This document shows, in pieces, positions 45,601 to 54,774 of a DNA stretch of 64,000 nucleotides. The translations under genes and the position numbers were made by a program. The notes under the pieces are model-generated. The model had not been told where the DNA came from. It saw nothing but the letters and a program-made list of their open reading frames with translations, and ran no database searches. Location of the stretch: contig JAKCPI010005528.1 of NCBI GenBank assembly GCA_023213315.1, positions 1 to 64,000 of the forward strand. Direction: 5' to 3'. The DNA is from Euborellia annulipes (lineage: Eukaryota; Arthropoda; Insecta; Dermaptera; Anisolabididae). Numbering within the stretch: position 1 is the first letter of the stretch; each line of letters starts with the position of its first letter.

Positions 45601-48600
45601 AGTAACTCTTTATGATATGAATGAATAATTTAAATGAACCTCAAAGAAGACTTCTCACTATGTTCATGTAGATTGACGGAGAAATCGATCAACTTGATAA
45701 CGAGAGACCTGTTGAAGAAAATTAGCATTCTTTTTAACGCTCTGGGGGCCTAGAATTTTCAATACAAATGATAACGAGGACCACTAAAATTCTCGAACGG
45801 TTGACTACTAGCCACGGAAAAAATATATCGGGAGAAATAAACCACCAACAATTCATATATATTCATATTTAAATGATCTTTTATTCAGTGGTAGCGGGAT
45901 GCGAACCCGCGATCCTTGGTACAGTGGCCATCATGCTAATCACTATTCCAAGGCCCGGGGGCCTGTCAAAACTTAAAAACTAAACAAATTACTTTTAGCA
46001 CATAAAAAATTTTATACAACTATTTTCCAGATTCTACCAACTTTTTCGTTGACCATAAACATTGGTCTAGAGTAAGCACTTGTAAAGTAAAATCCGTTGT
46101 TCGACTCCCGACAGAGCTTACCTTTTTTTGGTTGTTTGCGCGAATAAATATTTAATTGTATGTTTTATATTTTTATAAGCTATATATAATTTATTAAATT
46201 ATATTATTAGAATGATAGACAGGAAGAGAGGATGTCAGCCAAAAGGAGAGCCTCTATCGAATAAAAATCTCCATACAGAAGACGTTTCGAGTTTAATTAA
46301 ATAAATCCATCATCAGTTCTTAGGAGCTGAAACGAGCATACGTAAAAATTGTAATACAACAACACAAAATATTTCTTAAATTATAAAAAACATCAGATCT
46401 TACATTATTGGCAATCTCAAGGTGTACACCATTATATTATTAAACAACATCTCGCAAATTTGCTATTTTAAACGATATATTGACTGGCTAATGAATAGTA
46501 ATGAAATGTAATTATCCGGACTCTTATTTTAATTATTTAAAAGCACGAGAATTAACAACTTTGAGTTCCCTTACTTTCATTGTCTTCTACACCAGTGGTT
46601 CTTATTCTTTTCAGTAATCAGCACCCCTTCGAGTCTTAAAATATACTCCGGCATCCCTTATAACAAGTCGACCAAAAAAAAAAAAAAATCATCACTTTCA
46701 CATTTGTAAATTTTCAAGTTGTTTATCTATTGCGTAAAGAAAGTAAAAAGATAAAATTATATAGGTAGATTCCTATAAATCGACTCCCATCTCTCAAAAT
46801 GCTTTGTCGCACCCATGGTTAAGAACCACTACTCTAGAACAATATTCACATTGGGCATTTAATTAAGCTAAATATTGCAATATATGAAAAGTTAATTTTC
46901 TTCTCTTTTCGCAACATTTCTTTCCGCCTCCACCTCAATAGATATGTAATTAACGACTGGTAACCAGTCTGACTCATCTCCTCATATTAAAATTTACTAA
47001 TTGAGAATTTGAATATGCCCGTGACCCGTGGCTCCAGCTTCTCGTGCCTAGGGTCCCGGGCTCGCTTCCCGTCCAAAGCGAGAAAAATGTTTCTCTTTTG
47101 AATTGACTAGAAATCATTTGAAATAAATAGGGATGCGGTCTAAATGTTCTTAGATGCCCAGAAAGGCCTTAAATAAATAATAATAAAAAAAAATTTGAAT
47201 ATACCCCCTAACTTTGACAACGTTCTCGAGGAGATTCTCTGCTTTTTGGAAAATTTATGGGGGAAGGGATAATAATATGTATTTTAAATAATAATACACT
47301 TTAAATTTTGGAAACAAGAACGAGATAGGGCTATATTATATGGAGCCTGTTATGCATTAGTGTGTCAAGCGCCAAAAAATTAAAAATTGAGCTAAACACG
47401 GAATATTGTTTCAAATGCTATAATTAAAAGTATTTTTTATGAAATATGTCCTAAAAAAATTTATATTTAATGTTACTTGCACAATTGACAAAAAAAATTA
47501 TATATAATCTAATCAAAACAAAAAACTTTAATGTTAATTTTCTCAAATCTCGGTAGCTGGCGCTTGACACACTCATGCGTAACAGGGTCCATATATTTAT
47601 TTTACCTTTTGACCAAGTAAATACTAACATAATTTCTCATGCAGCTTTTTTTTAAACTTGAGAAAATATTTTCATAATTCAAGAGTAGATATTAATTTTT
47701 TTAAATAATGAAAATTCCCTCTCTATGTAATTATTTTTTGTTTTAATTTTTAGATAAAAGGCTCTTTCAGTCATAAAAGGACACACGAAAGTTTTAATCC
47801 CTATAGTCATGGGAATGTTTGTTCAAATTGCTTTTATGTGTTATGTGGTCCTGTTCAACCTTCACTAATAGGTAAGAAATAATTCTTAATTTATATAGTG
47901 AATTGGATATTAACGAGAATTTTAATTTCCAGATAGGAGAGGCACGGTAACGCCCGAGTATGCGGCCGAACAAGCAAAAGCAATTCATGAAGATAAAGAT
48001 AATGTTATTGTAAATAATAAAACTTATGGCACTGTTAAAACATCACAACCTTCGGTGAGAAACTTTTAGTTAAATTTTTAATAAAAAAATAAGCTCTGCT
48101 TCCATTTGAGATAGGAAGGAATACAAAAAATAATTGTCTAGTGGCACGTAGCGCTTCTTAAAAATTTTTTGTAAAAAAATCAGAGAGGGGTACTTGCGAG
48201 ATCCTAAGAAGATCTTCAAATTTGGAGTGAAATTCTCAGCATGGGGCGATAAAGAATGCCAAAATATATTTATATTGAGAACCTCCATTTTCTTAGCGTC
48301 GTTTGAATCACATCTTTTTTGAATTTTGTGCACTAAGGTTGTCCGGAAAATAATGCAGGTTTTTAACCTATATCTTTAAAGTATCATAACTCAACTTAAA
48401 AATAATTTTATTAATCAAAATAAGCACCAGCCGAATCAATACATTTTTGCTTACGAAATATAAATTTATTTATGACGTAGTTTGGAGGGAAAGTGGTGTA
48501 GGTTTTCCGTGAAACATATTTATAAGTAAAAAATATTTGGAATATGTGAGGTTTCACTAAGTTGTAAATGAAAGAAATATTGAATTTCTATCTCGATATA

Positions 48601-51600
48601 TTTCGGGCTATTAACCCATCCTCAGGACATCGCGAAGATGTCCTATGCACTCCTGAAGATGGGTTAATAGCCCGAAATATATCGAGTTAGAAATTCAATA
48701 TTTCTTTCATTTCAACTTTGTGAAACCTCACATATTCCAAATATTTTTTACTTATTTATGACGGTGGACGCGATAAAAGCGTTTTTGGCCTCGTCTTGGT
48801 TTCTGAAGCATTTCTTCTGCAGAAAGTTATCCAGATGTTTGAAAAAGTGGTAATCGGTCGGCGAGAGGTCAGGCGAATTTGGGGGATGAGGGAGAGTCTC
48901 TTATCCCAATTCGTGCAATTTCTGTAGGGTCACTTGCGCGACGTGCGGCCGAGCATTGTCGTGGAGAAGAACTGGCTCCTTTCTGTTGACCAATGTCGGG
49001 CATATGCTTTCCAATTTTTGGTGCATTTCGTCGATTTGCTGTCAGTTCTTTTCTGCCGTAATCGATTTACCTAAATCCGGGCGAAACGATGTCGGCCGCA
49101 GACCACCAAACAGTCACCATAATTTTCACCCAAATAGCGAGTAAATATTTATAAAAATAATTTCGGAACAAATTGATTATTATAGAAATATAGTGTGAAA
49201 ATAGAAATTCAAAGTGATATATAAACCAAAGTAATTCAATATATTTTTATTGTACAGGAAAGATAAACAATTGCAAAAATCTGCATTATTTTCCGGCCTA
49301 CTTAGCAATTAAGATGTATGTAGTAAGTTTTCCCCTTTCATATCTATAATAGCTAGGGGGTGGATGCGGAACCCCCCTTAAAATTTTGGGGGGGGGGGGG
49401 GGAAGAGTTTTTCGCAACAAATTTTTAGATTTTTTAACCCCCCCCCCCCCCCCCCCCAAATTTTTTCACTTTTCTTTCTCCCCCCCCCCCCCCCCGCCCC
49501 CCTCTTTTTTTTAATTTTTTTAATTTTTTTTTTTTTTTTTCTGAAAATTATAAAAAAAAAAAAAAAAAAAAAATATTTTTAATTTTCTTTTCCCCCCCCC
49601 CCCCCAATTTCTTTATTTTTTCTTTCTCCTTCATAAAAAAAAAAAAAAAAAACACTTGTAGCAAACTTCTAAATCGGCACTAAACAGATTTTTTTTTTAT
49701 TCTCTTCTCTCTGCTATTTTCTTTTATAATCAAAAAGTTTAACTTGAATATTTAAACAAGTTATTTTCTTTGAATATTTATTTTTGTATATTTAATTAAT
49801 GAAACAAGTAAAAAAAAAAAAAAATTAGGCCATCCTTGATAGATAAAATTAATATTGATAATTGATTATTTACAGAATGGTGTAAGCAATTCAGGCAGTT
49901 TAGGAAGCGAGGCCTCTGGCTCTACGCAACAACTGGTTCCTAGCTCTGCAGCTGCGGCAGCGGCGGTGGCTGTAGCGGGCAGCGTAGCAACAATCGCCAC
50001 TCAACAGCCAATCACCGGCGGTGTGAGCACAGTGCACGGTGGGTCTTCAGTTCGTGATTTGGTGTCCGCCCTCTCACCTCTACACCCTTCGGCCATTGTC
50101 TCCATGGGTGGTGAGCTGCCTTGCAAATCTCGGCTTCACTTTCCTCAACGGTTGCCAAAACCTCTAATGCGTATACCAAGTCAAATTGATGAACTCGATG
50201 CCGCGCATTATCCAATTTTAAATGCATATGATATCCCACCGCCACCGGGTCCGCCACCATCAGCTCATTTCCATCATCATCATCATCATTTCCATCATTC
50301 ACCTAAATCACATAAAATTCCACTATCGCATTCGTTAAGTGGTTCGGAACTTTGTCCTTCACAAAATAAAATGATTTCAACAATTAATCTTTATCGGGAT
50401 TCTCATGGAAGATTTCGAAACGTAGGCAGTCTCTCGACGCTCTCAGAAGCTCGTTTATATAATAATCAAGTGAATCAAGATCATCTCAATCGACATCTCG
50501 TTCTTAGTGGTCCAAATAGTGAAGATGAGGATCTGTGATTTTAGAGATATCCTCATTTCTTTACATATCTTAAGAAATCGAGGATATTTTATAATCAAAG
50601 ATCATGAATATATTTTTTTTTTTTTTTTAATTATCTTAATATATTCTAAATATTTTTTTTCTTGTTTCATACTTTGCAAGCCCCAGTATTGAAGTATTAA
50701 TTAGGTGAGTTTTTACGAGAGAGAATGTTAATTTTCATAAATGCATGCATTTTGCATTTTATTTAACCCAGCTTTTTTTATTTTTTATTTGCTTTACATC
50801 GAGAATATATTTATTTATAACAAATTTATTTTATTTAAAAGCGTTTTTCTACACTTTAAAACAGAAAGTTTTTTTAGGGATATAATTAACAGTGGAAATT
50901 TTTTAATCCTTTTTGATATCTCTCATCCTTTGTCATTCCACTCCTTGTATATAATTAAATTATTGAATCTTTTTATTAATTTTTTTTTTAATAACCGTTT
51001 AAATATTAATTTTTTCTGCCGGTAACATTTTCCGAAATTTTACAAACTTTGTTTAATTAATCATTATTTCATGAATAGTTTATATACATTTTTGGTTTAA
51101 CTCGTCGAGTTTGCCGTTGTTTGGTGAAACAGGGAAAAAGTTAATCAAATATAAGATCGTGAATATAGATAATATATTTGGAAAGAAAGAGGATACAGCC
51201 AATAATTGAGACTTTATTTAAATAAAGGTTTATTTAAGGTTCAGGAAATCCCAAATGAGCAACGCAGCTAGTCGTTTTTTCAATTTTTATTTGAATATAA
51301 AGTGCCAGGGCCAACGTTTCGGTCGTATATAGGACCATTATCAACCGAAACGTTGGCCCCGTTGGTTTCGGTCGATGATGGTCCTATATGCGACCGAAAC
51401 GTTGGCCCTGGCACTTTATAAAATTTAAATAAAAATTGAAAAAACGACTAGCTGCGTTGCTCATTTGGGATTTCCTGAACCTTAAATAAATTGTATTATC
51501 AGCTATACACCTCAATTAAATTAAATAGAGGTGTTTTAAAAAATGTCTCCAAATAAGCCTCGTTTGCCACCTACCGCTAAAATTCAGAAACAAGATTAAA

Positions 51601-53351
51601 TTTAATATGTATTGTATAAAAAAATTCATTAGGTGATATTGGACAGAAGAAAAAGAAAAATGATTGATGAATTGAAGGAGAAAGATGGTTACGACGGGAT
51701 TAAAAGATTAGCTCAGGAAAGGGAGAAATGGAGAAAGAAGAAACGCCACTAACGGATCTGCGAGAGGAAGCAGATATCTTATGATGTACTGCCCTGGAGT
51801 GTATTCACAATAGGCAAAAAATATATATTGTATTCGTGATAGAGAAAATAAAAGAAATGTTTCTTAAACAAAAAATTCTTCTTAGGTTACACCAGAGGCC
51901 TCAATACGTAATACAATACCAAATATAAACCTTAAGAAAATTGTTTCATTGTTTTATAACTCCGAAAATGGTTTTAATCAAGGCCCGAAGCTGTTGAAAA
52001 TATATTTTTTAAAGAACTGCGTTTTCTTCTAGCTTTTATTCCTGAAAAAATAGATTTGTCAGTGATAGTTTACGTATATAAATATTTGAACAATATACTC
52101 TTTGAAGACTGAAGATGGCAAGGCCGAATCGTTCCATAATTATGTTTATAATTATTTTTAAAAGAGGCTCAATTATTGGTGCATCCTCCTTCTTTCTAAA
52201 CAAAAAAAGTAATCAATTATCTCTATCTCTAGGATTAATATTAGAAAATTTTTTTTGACAATTGATGATTGGGAAAGCCTGGCGCAGACAGATGAATGAG
52301 AAATAAAAATGCTGGAGGTACTTTCAGGCCAAATTTTAATACCACTATACAGCCGACGTTTCGGGGGACTCAACGCCTCCCTTCATCAGGACCGAAACGT
52401 CGGCTGTATAGTGGTATTAAAATTTGGCCTGAAAGTACCTCCAGCATTTTTATTTCTCATTCATCAAAATTTTTTTTATTTTAAATTTAATCAATTTTTT
52501 TACGGTTATACGAATTAACCAAAATCCCTGAGTTCGAGTTTAATGGGTTGTTCAGAAAGTGATTTCGTTTGTTTTGATGAAAATAAAAGATTTTTTTATA
52601 GTATAAAAAAATTTAATCTCTCAGCGATCTCATGAGTTGTTATTCGTCGGTTAATGCCTTTATTATGTCTTCCTCAACTTCAACTTCCCTTCTAGAACGA
52701 GGGACATCTTCAACATCAAAATTGCCCGATCGAAATTTTGCAAACCCTCAAAGAGGCACTGACGTCAGTCAATACACCGTGAAGTTAGCTGTGAAAAAAT
52801 ACAATGAAGTCCTTTGTTGGGAAAAAAAGAAATTACTTTCCAAACAATCCAATAGTAAATAACTTCGTTATAGAAGAAAATTCTTCTTTCCGCACTTGAC
52901 ACAATTTATATAAATTCGTTAAGTTATTTTATTAAATTTTCTTGGATGGCAATCTAATTAATTTTTTTATTTCTTTTGCCTTGATTCGTTGTATTTTGTT
53001 TCTTTAGGTAGCAACTCAACGCTTAACGAGTCGCCTTCGCTTATTTTGAACGGCTCGGCAGTACCGGCAGCTGCATCAGTACTCGCTGTCGGTTCTCCAC
53101 TTTTACTTGATGATGCAGAAGATGCACTCGATAGTGCCGGCAGACTCGTCTCTATGAACGATCTCCACCCTCATCATCATATAACAGATGTGATTTGCGA
53201 TGCCAATGTGGTTGTTCCTCTGTCTGCAAGTCGATTACGCCTCTTGCAAGACACAACTATGATTGAATCCGCGCTTGACCTCGACTCATTGGAAGAGAGT
53301 TCAGTGGGAACGGGAAGTCAAGCTGGACTGCTCAAACTCAATGTGGTTTAA
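33607..53351 (+). CDS. DHHC protein S-palmitoyltransferase, ZDHHC9/14/18 (approximated) group
   Basis: Exons: 33607-33755, 35153-35313, 44943-45101, 45176-45313, 45394-45548, 47754-47871, 47933-48054, then either 49876-50538 (stop; 554 residues) or 49876-50110 joined to 53008-53351 (stop; 526 residues). Phases match for both. The order is typical: two N-terminal membrane segments (within about 30-54 and 62-82), the [11 protein letters not shown] motif, the cysteine-rich domain starting [20 protein letters not shown] at 160-163 followed by [13 protein letters not shown], two more membrane segments, then SNQTTNED containing the TTxE motif. It transfers palmitate to protein cysteines, usually at the Golgi or plasma membrane. 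In Drosophila the app member acts on Fat/Dachs signalling, so that role is only possible here. Intron 2 is 9.6 kb and transposon-laden. A possible polyadenylation signal is at 53586. Confidence 0.92.
36205..36290. repeat. Copy of the ATCTGGTGYGACTGGTC repeat with poly-G
   Basis: AAATCTGGTGCGACTAGTCACACCAGATTT is a near-perfect 30-bp palindrome at 36208-36237, followed by a G run of about 14. Related to 30526, 43085, 43335 and 63232. Confidence 0.55.
37543..37587 (-). ncRNA. Candidate minimal hammerhead ribozyme
   Basis: Stem I AAUAA/UUAUU (5 bp), CUGAAGA, stem II GGCC/GGCC (4 bp) with an 11-nt loop, GAAAC, GUC. Antisense to the host gene. Confidence 0.7.
37808..37852 (+). ncRNA. Candidate minimal hammerhead ribozyme, sense in intron 2
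   Basis: Same stems and core as its inverted partner: AAUAA/UUAUU, CUGAAGA at 37813-37819, GGCC/GGCC, GAAAC, GUC at 37845-37847. It is transcribed with the palmitoyltransferase pre-mRNA. Confidence 0.7.
38718..38760 (-). ncRNA. Hammerhead-like core with ACAU in place of ACGU
   Basis: Stem I UGCA/UGCA (4 bp), CUGAGGA, stem II of 7 positions with one mismatch (GGUUUGC/GCAUACC), GAAAC, AUU. The G to A change fits decay of a methylated CpG and would weaken stem III. Confidence 0.5.
38921..39148 (+). repeat. Dispersed GC-rich repeat D, copy 1
   Basis: Contains TTCTTCTTC, CCCGCGGTGCGGGGTCGGCG, ACGACCGGAAGAA, AGCTCGGGCAGCTCGTGGTCG and ends ACAAGATGTGGGCCCCTGAG. Copies 2 and 3 at 44396-44632 and 59277-59502 share these blocks at high identity. 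All three are on the same strand. No coding frame is conserved among copies. The class is unknown; a SINE body is possible because copy 3 is preceded by a tRNA-like head. Confidence 0.75.
39151..39730. mobile_element. Inverted pair of SINE-A body fragments
   Basis: Plus fragment 39151-39262 and minus fragment about 39592-39730 share CCAAATGGCTTAAATAGAAA, ATGCCTGG.TCC and the GAGTTGCCGAAAAGACTG block. Both lack the tRNA-like head. Confidence 0.65.
40746..40860 (-). mobile_element. hAT terminal fragment matching the 21-kb relic
   Basis: CAGTGGTTTCCAAACTTATG, then AAATATTTAATCGTATGACG, is the reverse of the 3' end of the element at 21100-21190. Partial copy, no transposase. Confidence 0.6.
43085..43380. 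repeat. Two copies of the CTGGTGTG..GGTTGCATAGTAC repeat
   Basis: A copy at 43088-43175 forms a foldback: GTACACAACTTTCTCTTACC pairs with GGTAAGAAATTGTGCACC. A second partial copy lies at 43335-43372. Same family as 30526 and 36208. Confidence 0.55.
43615..43692 (-). mobile_element. tRNA-like SINE head
   Basis: On the minus strand, AGTAAGTAGTACAGATGTAG resembles an A box and CACGGTTCGATTCCCG is a good B box. No intact acceptor stem or CCA context, so a SINE head rather than a tRNA gene. Confidence 0.5.
43895..44126. mobile_element. hAT-type non-autonomous element with 8-bp target duplication
   Basis: GTTCCACC occurs exactly on both sides (43887-43894 and 44127-44134). Imperfect terminal repeats ATAGGCGTAGCCAG and, reversed, ATTGGCATAGCCAG lie just inside, each next to a G or C run. 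An 8-bp duplication is characteristic of hAT elements. Confidence 0.8.
44396..44632 (+). repeat. Dispersed GC-rich repeat D, copy 2
   Basis: Matches copy 1 block for block (ATCCCGCGATGCGGCGTCGG, ACGACCGGAAGAAA, CTGAAGGACTGCCTGTCCC, ACAAGATGTGGGCCCCTGAG). It carries an extra 20-30 bp after GGCGGA. Confidence 0.75.
44786..44828 (+). ncRNA. Hammerhead-like core with ACAU
   Basis: Stem I UUGCC/GGCAA (5 bp), CUGAAGA, stem II GAGUAC/GUACUC (6 bp) with loop GGCUA, GAAAC, AUC. Apart from the A replacing G in ACGU, all elements are intact. Sense in palmitoyltransferase intron 2. Confidence 0.55.
45888..45962 (-). mobile_element. tRNA-like SINE head
   Basis: Minus strand: GAATAGTGATTAGCATGATG (A box) and GCGGGTTCGCATCCCGC (B box with T-stem). 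It lies in palmitoyltransferase intron 5. A second tRNA-like piece is at 46066-46128 (GTTGTTCGACTCCCGAC). Confidence 0.5.
46205..46430 (-). mobile_element. Single arm of the 6.8-kb ribozyme foldback family
   Basis: It shares with 6833-7060 and 7556-7700 the blocks GAGAGCCTCTATCGAATAAA, the hammerhead core and TGTTGTTGTATTACAATTTT. No opposite arm is recognised within 1 kb. Confidence 0.7.
46277..46320 (-). ncRNA. Candidate hammerhead ribozyme with poor stem II
   Basis: Stem I AGAA/UUCU, CUGAUGA, GAAAC and GUC are all present. Stem II pairs only imperfectly, so activity is uncertain. Confidence 0.45.
46593..46832. mobile_element. hAT-like inverted-repeat element
   Basis: CAGTGGTTCTTATTCTTTTC at the left and, reversed, TAGTGGTTCTTAACCATGGG at the right. 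Target duplication not clear. Confidence 0.55.
47010..47185 (+). mobile_element. SINE family B copy
   Basis: CCCGTGACCCGTGGCTCCAG head, GGGCTCGCTTCCCG B box, AAATCATTTGAAATAAATAG body and AAAGGCCTTAAA tail. The body matches 5278 and 56950. Confidence 0.7.
47339..47594. mobile_element. Inverted-repeat element with GTGTGTCAAGCGCCA ends
   Basis: Terminal inverted repeats of about 35 bp: ATGGAGCCTGTTATGCATTA at the left and TGCGTAACAGGGTCCAT at the right, with TGTGTCAAGCGCCA inside. The interior of about 180 bp is AT-rich and non-coding. Confidence 0.7.
48336..49301 (-). mobile_element. mariner-type element with broken transposase, in intron 7
   Basis: Terminal inverted repeats AGG(TT/CC)..CCGGAAAATAATGCAG flanked by TA. 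The minus strand at about 49145-48752 encodes the catalytic C-terminal half: [16 protein letters not shown], then an in-frame stop, then [16 protein letters not shown] and NFLQKKCF. These match mariner transposase catalytic-domain motifs. Shortened and split by a foldback insertion at 48510-48760. Confidence 0.85.
48510..48760. mobile_element. Foldback nested in mariner, hammerhead-like arms
   Basis: Arms containing ATATTTGGAATATGTGAGGT and ATTGAATTTCTATCTCGAT are inverted around a 28-bp centre with its own ACATCGCGAAGATGT palindrome. The cores read CUGAGGA (minus) and CUGAAGA (plus), stem II GGGUU/AGCCC, then GAAAUAUAUC. Here the usual ACGU is replaced by self-complementary AUAU. Confidence 0.75.
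49375..49660. repeat. Homopolymer island (G, C, T, A runs)
   Basis: Back-to-back runs of up to about 20 G, C, T or A. It could be a real degenerate repeat or an assembly-difficult tract. No gene. It lies about 200 bp upstream of exon 8. Confidence 0.6.
49876..50538 (+). CDS. Palmitoyltransferase exon 8 with internal splice donor
   Basis: Long form: serine/alanine-rich start ([15 protein letters not shown]), a GC-rich polyalanine segment, a proline stretch IPPPPGPPP, a histidine run (about 50269-50300) and the end NSEDEDL before TGA. Internal donor GTGAGC at 50111, preceded by GGGTG, leaves one base (phase 1), which is exactly what the acceptor at 53007 needs. The tail is cytosolic and low-complexity, so it probably affects localisation or interactions rather than catalysis. 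Confidence 0.75.
   Translation, partial: NGVSNSGSLGSEASGSTQQLVPSSAAAAAAVAVAGSVATIATQQPITGGVSTVHGGSSVRDLVSALSPLHPSAIVSMGGELPCKSRLHFPQRLPKPLMRIPSQIDELDAAHYPILNAYDIPPPPGPPPSAHFHHHHHHFHHSPKSHKIPLSHSLSGSELCPSQNKMISTINLYRDSHGRFRNVGSLSTLSEARLYNNQVNQDHLNRHLVLSGPNSEDEDL
51225..51490. mobile_element. Foldback with partly decayed hammerhead arms
   Basis: Long arms (AAGGTTCAGGAAATCCCAAA, AACGCAGCTAGTCGTTTTTT, AAAGTGCCAGGGCCAACG) are inverted around 60 bp. Both arms keep GGACC/GACC-type stem II, GAAACGUU and GGCC. The boxes read UUGAUAA (minus) and UCGAUGA (plus). An extra CCGAAACGTTGGCCCC copy sits in the centre. It lies between the two alternative last exons. Confidence 0.75.
52278..52468. mobile_element. 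Foldback with one intact hammerhead
   Basis: Arms of about 70 bp (GATGAATGAGAAATAAAAAT, GCTGGAGGTACTTTCAGGCC) flank an intact minus core and a plus half core (GACCGAAACGTCGGCTG at 52391). The two halves overlap at the TCATCAG/GGACC junction, so the loop is almost gone. Confidence 0.75.
52350..52394 (-). ncRNA. Candidate minimal hammerhead ribozyme
   Basis: Stem I GGUC/GGCU with two G-U pairs (about 4-5 bp), CUGAUGA, stem II GGGA/UCCC (4 bp), GAAAC, GUC. Complete core. Confidence 0.6.
53008..53351 (+). CDS. Alternative terminal exon of the palmitoyltransferase
   Basis: Acceptor TTTGTTTCTTTAG at 53007. In the phase set by the 50110 donor it encodes [16 protein letters not shown] at its start and ends with TALD-like [12 protein letters not shown] and [10 protein letters not shown] then TAA. 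The acidic LDLDSLE and short hydrophobic end look like conserved C-termini of this family, from memory and unverified. No other nearby gene can own it. Confidence 0.7.
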
Positions 53352-53939
53352 ATCCTTATATATATATATATATCAATTCGACATCACTATGCGCTCAATT
53401 TCAGTTATTCATAGTTTTAATCTATTTCTCTTTATCTCTTTCTCTCTCAATCTTTTTAATTAAAATAATCATGTGATAATAATTAGAAAAAGAAAAGAAA
53501 AGAAAAAGCGCAACGACATGACAATTTTTTTAATTCAGCAATCTATTTTTAAAGAACTGTATATCTCGCAGGCTTTAAATAATACAATAAATCTGTGGTA
53601 TAAAAATAGTGCAAATATTTATATTCCTTAATTTTAAGAGGAATTCATACTTTGTATATAAATTAATTATTGTTAATTGATGCATTAAATATTTATATTT
53701 CTTCAAAAAAAAAATCAGATCCTTATTCTCTGTTAAAATTTCATTAATTTACATAACTTCTATTTTGAAAAAATAAAATCTAATTGTTATTATTATTAAT
53801 AAATGTCTTGCATTAAGATATTGTAAATAATTCAGCCGGCTTAAAAAAAAACGATGCATTTTTAAATGAAAAGATGTTGAATGAAATTTATTTATTTAAG
53901 TTTTATAAATATATATTATTATTTTAGAATTGTTAAGTA

Positions 53940-54774
53940 TTAAGGAGGCTCTAGACGGTCAATCATTTTAATCAAAAGATTGAATCAATTGATTGAAACA
54001 AATCAGATTGACCGTCCCCTTACACGATCAGTCAGACTGTCAGTCTGACTGAATCAGTCCAACCGTCAGTATTTTCTTCATTCAAGTATAATTTTACACT
54101 TATCATTCAGACTACCAGTCAGAATCAAGTTCTTTTTAGCTCATTCGACTGTGGGAAGCCACTAATTTTTCTTCTTAACTAAACTAACTTAGTTCCCTGT
54201 CATTAAGTAACAATGAAAAACCAAAAGAAAATTGCCATCAGTCCTTCAGTCTTGCCCATACACGTTCAGTCAAAACGCCATTCCGCTCAAATACTGACAG
54301 TCTGACTGATCGTGTAAGGGCCAATCATTGAGGGTGATTGATAGAAAGTTTGAATGACTCAATCGATTGATCTTTTAGGCCGAGTTTGATCAATCATTAC
54401 GTCAATCACACGCCGGGCGAGTTGAGTTTACCCCCGCTCTCACAAAAAAAAGATTAAATTGGAGAAAAAAGCCCATAAAGTTTAGAACATGAGTAGGAAG
54501 TTAAGTAAATGCTCATGAGTGAAGCGATTTCTTAATTTGTACCATTCCTTGAAACAACGTCGTTTTTCCCTTTAACGGCAACCAACGTCATTCCAAGGAA
54601 GGCCAAATCGGTGTTGAAGACCATTGTTCGAAGCGCCCTTCCGAGTCGAAAACTCAAATGTGACTGAGTTTTTATAAAAAGATTGAAGGCTTGATTGAAG
54701 CGCGCGTCAATCGATTGACTGAAACGTTTGATCAAAATGATTGACCTTCTAGGGCCTCCTTTAGGAATCTATAT
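53940..54774. mobile_element. Inverted-repeat element containing a second inverted-repeat element
   Basis: The outer ends TTAAGGAGGCTCTAGACGG and, reversed, AGGAGGCCCTAGAAGGTC carry the GTCAATCATTTT..ATCAAA motif. A nested element at about 54016-54320 has its own termini CCCTTACACGATCAGTCAGA, inverted. TTAA on the left suggests a piggyBac-type target; the right is TTTA. Interior frames are short. Confidence 0.7.

Noticed and set aside
14313..45962. Functional tRNA genes at 10.6, 14.3, 43.6, 45.9, 46.1 and 61.5 kb
   Set aside because: B boxes are good, but cloverleaf pairing is not convincing, there is no conserved anticodon arm and several are followed by shared SINE bodies.
49086..49095. 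CGAAACGATG near the mariner remnant as another ribozyme
   Set aside because: No CUGANGA box or stem II; it is part of the mariner coding sequence.
52105..52137. Hammerhead at 52.1 kb (CTGAAGATGGCAAGGCC)
   Set aside because: GAAAC is mutated to GAAUC and stem II has only 3-4 pairs with a tiny loop; kept only as a decayed relic.
52632..52862. 76-codon frame between the two alternative last exons
   Set aside because: It has no recognisable domain and no clear splice sites and follows a mariner-like end (GGGTTGTTCAGAAAGTG at 52542). It may be a transposon scrap; an exon cannot be excluded.
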